Source: Halostreptopolyspora alba (GTDB lineage: Bacteria > Actinomycetota > Actinomycetes > Streptosporangiales > Streptosporangiaceae). Taken from it: DNA of 64,000 bases. The DNA lies in contig RJMB01000002.1 in NCBI GenBank assembly GCA_003725585.1, positions 124,001-188,000 of the forward strand, read 5' to 3'. The notes beneath the pieces were generated by a model, which was given only the letters and a program-made list of their open reading frames with translations, did no database searches and had not been told where the DNA came from. How positions within the stretch are numbered: position 1 is the first letter of the stretch; the number at the start of each line of letters is the position of its first letter. Below are positions 49,091-56,926 of this stretch, one piece after another. The translations under genes were made by a program, and so were the position numbers.

Positions 49091-49489
49091 ATGGCCTGCA
49101 ACATCCCCGAGCCCGCCCATTCCCCGCACCCGCGTCGGCGCGCCGCTCCGTGCCCCTCCCGAATCAGCAACACCCGTACCGACCGCCAGCTGTGCCGGTT
49201 CACCCAGCTCGTGGCCGAGGTGCTGGCCGGCCAGCGCAACCCCGCCCAGATGAAGGCGTTGCTCTCACGGCGGGCCTACACCCTGCTGGTGCGCCGCAGC
49301 GGGGTCTACGCCTGCGCCCGAAGCCCTCGGGTGCGCCGAACCTATCTGCACACCGAGGATCCGGAGGTGACCGAGGTGAACGCGGTCGTCGACTGTGACA
49401 GCCGCTACCGGGCGCTCGCGCTACGTGTGGCGTTCGCCCGGGATACCTGGGTGTGTACGCACCTGGAAACCGACGTCGGACGCGGCTGA
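49091..49489 (+). CDS. Rv3235-family protein (DUF6459-like)
   Basis: A 132-residue protein with a basic, proline-rich N-terminus and a conserved core: LCRFTQLVAEVLAGQRNPAQMKALLSRRAYTLLVRRSG, then YRALALRVAFARDTWVCTHLE. This is the pattern of a small actinobacterial family represented by Rv3235 of M. tuberculosis; function unknown. The ATG at 49091 is the first plausible start; the ribosome binding site (GGAAGG near 49076) is acceptable. Confidence 0.8.
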   Translation: MACNIPEPAHSPHPRRRAAPCPSRISNTRTDRQLCRFTQLVAEVLAGQRNPAQMKALLSRRAYTLLVRRSGVYACARSPRVRRTYLHTEDPEVTEVNAVVDCDSRYRALALRVAFARDTWVCTHLETDVGRG

Positions 49490-49551
49490 GCCCTGGCCGT
49501 GGTATCGCCGCCCGGGCGGCGATACCACGGTGTCACTACGGCGAAGCCGGG

Positions 49552-51546
49552 TCACGCCCGTGCCGCGCGCCGCCACTCGGCGCCACGCAGCAGCCGCAGC
49601 CCGTTCAGCGCGACGAGGATGGTCGAGCCCTCGTGGCCGGCCACCCCCAGGGGAAGTGGCAGCGTCCAGGCGATGTCCCAGGTGACCAGAGTCACGATGA
49701 TGGTTCCCGCGATGGCCAGGTTGGCGATCACCAGCCGCCGGGCGCGCCGCGCCAGGGCGATGACCGTCGGGATGGCGTTGAGGTCGTCACGGACCACCAC
49801 GGCGTCGGCCGTCTGCACGGTGACGCCCGAGCCCGCCGCTCCCATGGCGAGACCGGTGTGGGCTGTGGCCATGGCCGGCGCGTCGTTGATTCCGTCTCCG
49901 ACCAGAGCCACCCGCTGTCCCCGCTGTTCCAGGTCACCGATGATTTCGGCCTTCTCCTCGGGAAGCAGCCCGGCCCGTACGTCGCTGATCCCGGTCTCGG
50001 CCGCGACACGTTGGGCGGCTCTTGGCTGGTCCCCGGTGAGCAGCAGGGGGCTGGTACCCGTGAGCCGCGCGCAGCGTCGGACGGCGTCACCGGCGCCCGG
50101 ACGAACCGTGTCCTCGACCTGGAGAACCGCGATCGGAGTGCCGCCGTCGAGTACCGTCACGGCGGTGTGCCCGCGTTGGTGGATGTCGTCGACGAACCCG
50201 CGCGCCTCCCGAAGGCTCGCCGGCCGCGCACCGGCCGTGGAGAGCCGGTCGAGGTCGCCGACCTCGATCTGGCGTCCCTGGACCGTTGCGCTCACCCCGC
50301 GCCCGGGCATGGCCGTGAAGCCGGGGGCGGCGGCCCCCTCCGGCAGGTCGAGACCGGAGTCGCGGGCGGCGGTCACGACGGCGGCGCCCACCGGGTGCTC
50401 GCTGCCCAGCTCGGCGGTTGCCGCCAGGCGCAGGATGTCACGTTCGGTGAGGTCGCCCCCGGACAGGCGACGGACGTGGGTGACCGAGGGGCGCCCCCCG
50501 GTGAGGGTGCCGGTCTTGTCCAGCGCGACGAGTGACGTGTCGGCGAGACGCTCGAGTACAACGGCGCTTTTGACCAGGACACCGTGGCGTCCGGCGTTGG
50601 AGATCGCGGCCAGCATCGGGGGCATGGTGGCCAGTACCACGGCGCACGGCGAGGCGACGATCATGAAGGTCATGGCGCGCAGCAGCGCGGACTCCAGCTC
50701 GGCTCCGAACAGCAGGGGAAGGCCGAACATGGCGAGCGTCGCGATCACCACCCCCATCGAGTAGTGCTGTTCGAAACGCTCGATGAACAGCTGGGTCCTG
50801 GCCTTGGTGGCCGAGGCCCGGCGCACCATCTCGGCGATGTGGGCCACGACGGACTCGCGCGCCGGACGCCGAACGCGCAGCCGTAGGCTCCCCGCCCCGT
50901 TCACCGTGCCCGCGAACACCTCGTCGCCGGGGTGCTTGGCGACGGGCAGGGGCTCGCCGGTGATGGTGGCCTGGTCGATCTCGCTCTCGCCGGACTCGAC
51001 GACCGCGTCGGCGCAGATCCGTTCGCCCGGCCGCAGCAGAACCAGGTCGCCGGTGGCGAGCTCGGCCGCGTCGACCGTCTCCTCGGTGCCGTCGGTGGTG
51101 ACACGCACCCCCCGCTCCGGGGCCAGGTCGAGCAGCCCGTGCACCGAGTCCTGGGTGCGCTGTGTCGCGAACGCCTCCAGCGCGCCGGAGGTCGCGAAGA
51201 TGACGATGAGTAGCGCGCCGTCGAAGACCTGACCGATCGCCGCGGCCCCGATGGCGGCCACGACCATGAGCAGGTCCACGTCGAGCCGGGGTTCGCGTAG
51301 CGCGCGCAGCCCGGACAGCGCGGACTCCCAGCCGCCGCACACGTAACAGGCCAGGTACAGACCCCAGTACAGCCACTCGGGTGCGCCGAAGAGATGGGCG
51401 AGGCCGCCGGCGGCGAACAGAGCGAGGGCGGCCGTGGCCCAGCGTGTCTCGCTGAGCGAGAACAGGGGGGTGCGGCGGTGCGGGGTCGCGGTGCGCGGCG
51501 CTGCCTCGGAGGGCCTGTCGGTCGTGGGGGCGACAGCGGGGTGCAT
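49552..51546 (-). CDS. P1B-type metal-transporting ATPase, P1B-4-like (Zn/Co/Fe class)
   Basis: A 664-residue pump without an N-terminal heavy-metal-binding domain. TITGEP (actuator, about 194-199), SPC (299-301) in the metal-binding helix, DKTGT (D343 phosphorylated) and GDGINDAPA are present. The last membrane segment contains HEGST, matching the HEGG(T/S) signature of P1B-4 pumps, which export Zn, Co, Ni, Cd or Fe. AGGAG 8 nt upstream fixes ATG 51546. Divergent from an ArsR/SmtB sensor with an operator between them, so it is presumably metal-induced efflux. Confidence 0.92.
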   Translation of the reverse strand: MHPAVAPTTDRPSEAAPRTATPHRRTPLFSLSETRWATAALALFAAGGLAHLFGAPEWLYWGLYLACYVCGGWESALSGLRALREPRLDVDLLMVVAAIGAAAIGQVFDGALLIVIFATSGALEAFATQRTQDSVHGLLDLAPERGVRVTTDGTEETVDAAELATGDLVLLRPGERICADAVVESGESEIDQATITGEPLPVAKHPGDEVFAGTVNGAGSLRLRVRRPARESVVAHIAEMVRRASATKARTQLFIERFEQHYSMGVVIATLAMFGLPLLFGAELESALLRAMTFMIVASPCAVVLATMPPMLAAISNAGRHGVLVKSAVVLERLADTSLVALDKTGTLTGGRPSVTHVRRLSGGDLTERDILRLAATAELGSEHPVGAAVVTAARDSGLDLPEGAAAPGFTAMPGRGVSATVQGRQIEVGDLDRLSTAGARPASLREARGFVDDIHQRGHTAVTVLDGGTPIAVLQVEDTVRPGAGDAVRRCARLTGTSPLLLTGDQPRAAQRVAAETGISDVRAGLLPEEKAEIIGDLEQRGQRVALVGDGINDAPAMATAHTGLAMGAAGSGVTVQTADAVVVRDDLNAIPTVIALARRARRLVIANLAIAGTIIVTLVTWDIAWTLPLPLGVAGHEGSTILVALNGLRLLRGAEWRRAARA

Positions 51547-51589
51547 CGGTGTGCTCCTGGCCTGGCTCGGAGGTCGGTACTCCCACAAA

Positions 51590-51619
51590 TATAATCTCAT
51601 ATGAAGACGTCTTCATATG
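51590..51619. promoter_or_regulatory. ArsR/SmtB operator-promoter between the P1B ATPase and its regulator
   Basis: A perfect 22-bp palindrome at 51598-51619 (half-site CATATGAAGAC) has the TGAA-N-TTCA character of SmtB/CzrA operators. A consensus TATAAT at 51590-51595 (plus strand) places the regulator's transcript start within it. On the minus strand TATATT (51588-51593) is the likely -10 of the ATPase gene, with the palindrome over its -35. CCCACA and TGTGGG flank the whole block. Confidence 0.75.
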
Positions 51620-51661
51620 TGGGATTCCTGGGATGTTTGACCGCCCAGTAGGATTGGCGGC

Positions 51662-52039
51662 ATGGGGCACCAGGCATCGAAGACCTACGCCGCGGACGCG
51701 GACGGTGGCGCCCCCACCGCCGCTCCGGCGCGACTCGATGCGGCGGGGGCCGCCAAGGTCGCCGAGACACTGCAGGCGCTCGCCGCGCCGAGTAGGCTGT
51801 TGATCCTGACAGCCCTGCGTACGGGGCCACAGACCGTCGGAGAGATCGTCGACACCGCCGGCCTGTCGCAGTCGGCCGTGTCCCACCAACTGCGGCTACT
51901 GCGCACCCTTGGCCTGGTCACAGCCACCCGCGAGGGGCGCAGCATCCGTTATGCCCTCTACGACCACCACGTGGCCCAACTTCTGGACCAGGCCGTGCAC
52001 CACATCGACCACCTGCGGCTGGGACTCTCCGACGGCTGA
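51662..52039 (+). CDS. ArsR/SmtB-family metal sensor with an alpha-5 zinc site
   Basis: A 125-residue repressor. The winged helix includes LAAPSRLLILTALRTGPQTVGEIVDTAGLSQSAVSHQLRLLRTLGLV. The C-terminal helix carries D101-x-H103-x10-H114-x2-H117, exactly the alpha-5 site of CzrA/SmtB that senses Zn(II)/Co(II). The alpha-3 cysteine site of ArsR/CadC is absent. It should release the operator at 51598-51619 under metal excess and derepress the P1B ATPase. AGGA 8 nt upstream supports ATG 51662. Confidence 0.93.
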   Translation: MGHQASKTYAADADGGAPTAAPARLDAAGAAKVAETLQALAAPSRLLILTALRTGPQTVGEIVDTAGLSQSAVSHQLRLLRTLGLVTATREGRSIRYALYDHHVAQLLDQAVHHIDHLRLGLSDG

Positions 52040-52149
52040 GCACGGGAGCCCCCGGAGCGCGACCGCGCTTCCACCCGGCGGCGGGGCACATCGGGGGTGT
52101 CCGTGGGGGTGGTCCCGACGCTGGGCGTGTCCCCACGAAGCTCGGCGGG

Positions 52150-53280
52150 CTACTCGCCTCCGTGGATCGCCTCGATCGAACGCTGTATCCGCTCGCGCAG
52201 GTCATCGGAGATCGGGGCGGAGCCGGCCTCCTCCGAGGCCGCCCGCTGTCCCTCCTCGCTGACGATGTAGTCCAGGAACGCCTTCACCCCCTCGGCCTCC
52301 TCGGCCTCGGAGTACTCCAGGCACGCGATCTCGTAGGTGACGAGCACGATCGGGTACGTCCCGGACTCGGCGGTACGGTAGTCGAGCTCCAACGCGAGGT
52401 CGTACTCGCTGCCGCCCCGGCGCTCGGGGGAGGCGGCCAGCACCTGGGCCGCGGCCTCGGGAGCCATCTCGACGAACTCGTCGCCCACGCCGACCCGCAC
52501 CGTCGACATCCCCTCGGCGTGCGACGCCTCCAGGTATCCGATGGTCCCCTCACCGCCCTCGACGGCCTCGGCCACGCCACTGTTGCCCTGCCCGGCTTCG
52601 ACGGGCGGGGTCGGCCACTGGCCATCGGCCTCGTGGGGCCAGGCGTCCTTGGCGGTGGCCTCGAGGTAGGCGGTGAAGTTCTCGGTCGTTCCCGACTCGT
52701 CGGAGCGCGTGACCGGAGTGATCCTGAGGTCGGGCAGGTCAACCCCGGGGTTCGTCTCGGTGATGGCCGGGTCGTTCCAGCGGGTGATCCCACCGTCGAA
52801 GATCCGCGCGATGGTCTCCGGGCGCAGGTTCAGCGAGTCGACGCCCTCGAGGTTGACCACGATCCCGATGGGCACCACGTAGGCCGGCAGGTTGATCGCC
52901 TCGGAACCGTTGCAGCGATCGGCGGCGAACCGGTGTTCATCCGAGCTGAGCGCGGCGTCGGAGCCGGCGAAGGCGACGGCCCCGTCGATGAACTGGTTGC
53001 GGCCACCCCCAGAGCCGATCGCGTCGTAATAGATGTCGCCCTCGTCGCACGCGGTCTGGTAACCGGCGATCCAGGTCTGCATCGCGTTCTCCTGCGCGCT
53101 GGACCCGGACGCGGAGATGTTGCCGTCGAAACAGCGCATGTCCTCGGGCACCGGTACGGGAGAGGTGCCGCTGGGCAGGGCGTCGTCGCTGCCGCAGGCG
53201 GTCGTCAGCGCCAAGGTGGCGGTGAGCGCGAGTGCGGTGGGCGTGCGGTACAGAGCGGGAAGCACGGCGCCCTCTTCCAT
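52150..53280 (-). CDS. pstS: PstS-like phosphate-binding lipoprotein
   Basis: A 376-residue family protein. The signal peptide ends TTAC (lipidated C29). The mature part has ISASGSSAQENAMQTWIAGYQ, YDAIGSGGGRNQFIDGAVAFAGSDAAL and VTRSDESGTTENFTAYL, the phosphate-binding loops of PstS. No pstC, pstA or pstB is adjacent, so it is an orphan or serves a remote transporter. The start may instead be GTG 53265, which has a better ribosome binding site (GGAAGAGGG); ATG 53280 has almost none. It ends facing the ArsR gene. Confidence 0.9.
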   Translation of the reverse strand: MEEGAVLPALYRTPTALALTATLALTTACGSDDALPSGTSPVPVPEDMRCFDGNISASGSSAQENAMQTWIAGYQTACDEGDIYYDAIGSGGGRNQFIDGAVAFAGSDAALSSDEHRFAADRCNGSEAINLPAYVVPIGIVVNLEGVDSLNLRPETIARIFDGGITRWNDPAITETNPGVDLPDLRITPVTRSDESGTTENFTAYLEATAKDAWPHEADGQWPTPPVEAGQGNSGVAEAVEGGEGTIGYLEASHAEGMSTVRVGVGDEFVEMAPEAAAQVLAASPERRGGSEYDLALELDYRTAESGTYPIVLVTYEIACLEYSEAEEAEGVKAFLDYIVSEEGQRAASEEAGSAPISDDLRERIQRSIEAIHGGE

Positions 53281-53570
53281 TCCCTCTGGGCGTCCGCGGA
53301 GTCGTGACGCCCGCGTCGAGCGGTCGGCGGCGATGTCGGTGGCCCGAGTGACCCGATGGTGACAGGTCACCGCCGAAAAACTTAACAACTCGTGACACGG
53401 CCAGCATAACGAGGCAGCTGTGGGGAATCGCTCAGCGTCGTCCCCGGTGAACGGGGCGGATCCCCGCCATCCCGGGCGCGCCGCGTTCGAGGGTGTGCCC
53501 GGGGGGAACTCCACCCGGTGCCGGCGGTGGGGTGCATGAGCCCACCACGGTTCGGGCATACGAGCCAACG

Positions 53571-55961
53571 ATGAGCGCGCGCGTTCCCACCTCGACCTAC
53601 CGGCTGCAACTGCGGCCGGGACTCACCCTCGACGACGCCACCGAACTCGCCGGCTACCTCGCCAGGCTCGGTGTCGGAGCGCTCTACGCCTCACCGATAC
53701 TCACCGCGGCCCCGGGCTCCGAGCACGGCTACGACGTCGTGGACCCCACCTCCGTGGCCCCGGCGCTGGGCGGCGACGGGGCGCGGGCCGCGCTCGTCGC
53801 CCGGCTGCGCCAGCTCGACCTGGGGTTCGTCGCCGACATCGTGCCCAACCACATGTCCGTGGCCACGCCCGCCGCCAACCCGTGGTGGTGGGACGTGCTG
53901 CGGTACGGGAGCGAGTCCCGCTACGCGCGCTACTTCGACATCGACTGGTCACGCGGCCCCATCGTGTGGCCCGTCCTGGCCGACGACGGCGACGGCGGCG
54001 CCGCCGCCCTGCGCCAGCTCACCGTCACCGGGGACGGCTGCCTGGCCTACCACGAGCACCGGTTTCCGCTGGCGCCCGGAAGCTACCGGGAGGGCGACGA
54101 CCCCGGCGAGGTACACCAGCGTCAGCACTACCGGCTCGTGTCGTGGCGGCGCGGCGACGAACTGAACCACCGCCGGTTCTTCGACATCGCCGGGTTGGCC
54201 GCGGTGCGGGTGGAGGACCCCGACGTCTTCGCCGCCTCGCACACGGAGATCCTGCGCTGGGCCGAACGTGGCGAACTCGACGGGCTGCGCGTCGACCACG
54301 TCGACGGGCTGAGTGACCCCGGCGGGTACCTGCGGCGGCTGCGTCGGGAGTTCGACGGGTGGATCGTCGTGGAGAAGATCCTCACCCCCGGTGAGGATCC
54401 GCCCGCGTCGTGGCCCGTGGCCGGAACCACCGGATACGACGCGCTGTTCGACGTGTGCCAGGTGTTCGTCGACCCGGCGGGTGAGAGGCCCCTCACCGAG
54501 CTGGCGAAGTCCCTGGGGGTGGAGGTGGACACCGCCGCTGTCACGAAGCGCGCCCGGCGCGAGACCGCCGAGAGCGCGTTCGTGCCCGAGACGCGCCGGA
54601 TCGCGGCCGTGCTACGGGCGCTGCCCCCCGCGGTGGCGAGCGAGCCCGACCTGCGTGAGGAGGGCCGCGCCGAACAGGCGGTCACCGAACTACTGGCCAG
54701 CTTCCCGACCTACCGCAGCTACCTCCCCGAAGGCGCCGACACCTGGCAGAGGGCGGTGCGCGCCGCCGAACGCTCCCGCCCCGACCTGGCCGACCTGCTG
54801 GCCGAGATCGACCACCGGGCGCGCGCCGACCCCGCCGGAGAGCTCGCCCGGCGCATCCAGCAGACCAGCGGCATGGTGGTCGCCAAGGGGGTCGAGGACA
54901 CCGCGCTCTACCGGGCCACGCGCTTCGCCGCCGCGAACGAGGTCGGGTCCAACCCGGCCACCTTCGGGGTCGACGCGGCCACCTTCCACACCCGCGCCGC
55001 CACCCGCGCCGCCTGCTGGCCGGCCACGATGACCGCGCTGTCCACGCACGACACCAAACGCTCCGAGGACGTGCGCGCCCGGCTCGCCGTACTCGCCGAG
55101 ATCCCCGAGGAGTTCGCCGCGGCCGTGCGCGAATGGACGGGACGCTGTGGGCTGAGCGAACCCGCGCTGAACCTACTGGCCTGGCAGACCCTGCTGGGGG
55201 TGTGGCCGGCCAGCGCCCGGCGGTTGGCCGACTACCTGCTCAAGGCCGCCCGAGAGAGCAAGCTGCGAACCTCGTGGCTGAACAGCGACACGGCGTTCGA
55301 GGAGGAGGTGCTGGCCTGGCCCGAGCGTGTGCTCTCCGACAGCGAGCTGTCCGAGGAGGTGGCCGGCCTCGTCGCGCGCATCCGCCGCCCCGGCTGGAGC
55401 AACGCCCTCGGCCAGAAGCTCGTCCAGCTCACGGCACCCGGCGTGCCCGACCTCTACCAGGGCACCGAGCTGTGGGACCTGTCGCTGGTCGACCCGGACA
55501 ACCGGCGCCCCGTGGACTTCACCATCCGACAGGCGCTCCTGGAGCGGCTGGAGCGCGGGCGGCTGCCCGAGATCGACGCCACGGGCGCGGTCAAACTGCA
55601 CGTCGTACGCGAGGCCCTGCACCTGCGACGCGAGCGCGACCTCAGCGGGTACCGCCCCCTTCGCGCGTCGGGACCCGCCGCCGCGCACGCCCTCGCCTTC
55701 GCGCGGGGCCCCGCCCTCGACGTGGTCACCGTGGCCACCCGGCTGCCCCTGGGGCTGGCCGCCGGCGGCGGCTGGGCGGACACCGTGCTGCCCCTGCCCT
55801 CGGGACCGGGCCGCTGGAGGGACCTGCTGACCCGCCGCACCCTCCCCCCGGCCGGGGACGACGGACTGACCACGGCCACCCTCGCCGACCTGCTGGACCG
55901 CTACCCGGTGGCGCTGCTCGCGCGCACGGTCGACGAGGCGTGGGACCACCGGCCGCTGTAG
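53571..55961 (+). CDS. treY: Maltooligosyl trehalose synthase
   Basis: A 796-residue GH13 enzyme. ARVPTSTYRLQL opens it; the barrel motifs DIVPNHM, LRVDHVDGL (nucleophile Asp), VVEKIL (acid Glu) and STHDTKRSEDVRAR (stabilising Asp) are intact. It isomerises the reducing end of maltodextrins to a trehalose linkage. It starts the unit treY-rlmA-treZ, with only 13 bp to the next gene. treX/glgX is not in the window. ATG 53571 is chosen from the conserved N-terminus; the ribosome binding site is poor. Confidence 0.96.
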   Translation: MSARVPTSTYRLQLRPGLTLDDATELAGYLARLGVGALYASPILTAAPGSEHGYDVVDPTSVAPALGGDGARAALVARLRQLDLGFVADIVPNHMSVATPAANPWWWDVLRYGSESRYARYFDIDWSRGPIVWPVLADDGDGGAAALRQLTVTGDGCLAYHEHRFPLAPGSYREGDDPGEVHQRQHYRLVSWRRGDELNHRRFFDIAGLAAVRVEDPDVFAASHTEILRWAERGELDGLRVDHVDGLSDPGGYLRRLRREFDGWIVVEKILTPGEDPPASWPVAGTTGYDALFDVCQVFVDPAGERPLTELAKSLGVEVDTAAVTKRARRETAESAFVPETRRIAAVLRALPPAVASEPDLREEGRAEQAVTELLASFPTYRSYLPEGADTWQRAVRAAERSRPDLADLLAEIDHRARADPAGELARRIQQTSGMVVAKGVEDTALYRATRFAAANEVGSNPATFGVDAATFHTRAATRAACWPATMTALSTHDTKRSEDVRARLAVLAEIPEEFAAAVREWTGRCGLSEPALNLLAWQTLLGVWPASARRLADYLLKAARESKLRTSWLNSDTAFEEEVLAWPERVLSDSELSEEVAGLVARIRRPGWSNALGQKLVQLTAPGVPDLYQGTELWDLSLVDPDNRRPVDFTIRQALLERLERGRLPEIDATGAVKLHVVREALHLRRERDLSGYRPLRASGPAAAHALAFARGPALDVVTVATRLPLGLAAGGGWADTVLPLPSGPGRWRDLLTRRTLPPAGDDGLTTATLADLLDRYPVALLARTVDEAWDHRPL

Positions 55962-55974
55962 GGGTGTCTCGACC

Positions 55975-56862
55975 GTGACGGGCGCCGACGAGCGGCATCG
56001 CGCTGTGCTCTCCCGGCTGCGGATGCCCGCTCCCGTGCTCGCGGCGCTGGCCTGCCCGCACTGCGGGGCGGGCCTCGCACCGGCCGGCGACGCCCTGGGC
56101 TGTGCCGGGGGCCACGCGTTCGACGTGGCCCGGCAGGGGTACGCCAGCCTGCTCACCGGGCAACGGCGCCCCGCCGCTCCGGGCGACGACGCCACCATGG
56201 TCCACGACCGCGAAGAGTTCCTCGAAGCCGGCCACTTCGCCCCGCTCGCACGGCGGATCACCGAGGTCGTCGCCGGTCTGGCCCCCGATCCGGGGATGGT
56301 CGCCGACGTCGGCGCGGGAACGGGCTACTACCTGCGTCACGTGCTCGACGCGCTGCCCGGCGTTCACGGGTTGGCGTTGGACACCTCGGTGTACGCGCTG
56401 CGCCGGGCGTCCCGCGCCCACCCGCGCGCCGGTGCCGCCTCCTGCGACGCCTGGCGCGTCCTGCCACTGCGCACCGGCGCGGTGGGGGTGTTGTTGAACG
56501 TGTTCGCCCCCCGCAACGGGCCGGAGTTCCGGCGCGTGCTGGCCGACAGCGGGGCGCTCGTCGTGGTCGCCCCGACCGGGCGGCACCTGGCCGAACTCCG
56601 GGAACCGTTGGGCCTGATCCGGGTCGCCCCGGACAAGGAGGACCGGGTGGCGCGGCGTCTGGCCACCGGGTTCGCCGTCGAGGGCCGCGAGGAGGTCACA
56701 GCGTCGCTTCGGCTCGACCGCGCCGGCGTCCGCACGATCGTCGGGATGGGCCCCAGCGCCCGACACGCCGACCCGGCCGTACTGCGGCGGCGGATCAGCG
56801 CGCTCGCCGAGACCGTCGAGGTCACCGCGTCGTGGACACTGTCGGTGTACCGGCCCACCTGA
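55975..56862 (+). CDS. 23S rRNA (guanine-N1)-methyltransferase, RlmA family
   Basis: A 295-residue protein. An N-terminal zinc knuckle (C27, C30, C43, H47 in LACPHCG...LGCAGGHAFDVARQGYASLL) precedes a class I SAM domain with VADVGAGTGYYL. This architecture belongs to RlmA(I)/RlmA(II), which methylate G745 or G748 in helix 35; the latter (TlrB) adds tylosin resistance. Which base is modified cannot be read. It sits between treY and treZ, probably by chance of operon building. Confidence 0.88.
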   Translation: MTGADERHRAVLSRLRMPAPVLAALACPHCGAGLAPAGDALGCAGGHAFDVARQGYASLLTGQRRPAAPGDDATMVHDREEFLEAGHFAPLARRITEVVAGLAPDPGMVADVGAGTGYYLRHVLDALPGVHGLALDTSVYALRRASRAHPRAGAASCDAWRVLPLRTGAVGVLLNVFAPRNGPEFRRVLADSGALVVVAPTGRHLAELREPLGLIRVAPDKEDRVARRLATGFAVEGREEVTASLRLDRAGVRTIVGMGPSARHADPAVLRRRISALAETVEVTASWTLSVYRPT

Positions 56863-56926
56863 GCGCGCCGGTGTCCATCGTCCCTGGTCGGCGTGGTGAG
56901 GCCGCTCACCGGGTAGGTCGGCCGTC

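Noticed and set aside
51637..51654. TTGACC plus TAGGAT as the ArsR promoter
   Set aside because: Only 6 bp separate them, so they cannot be a -35/-10 pair; the TATAAT at 51590-51595 overlapping the operator is the better promoter, though a leaderless start from TAGGAT cannot be excluded.
53424..53449. GGAAT as a sigma-R promoter before treY
   Set aside because: At 18 bp spacing the triplet is GTG and not GTT, and the distance to the start codon is over 120 bp.
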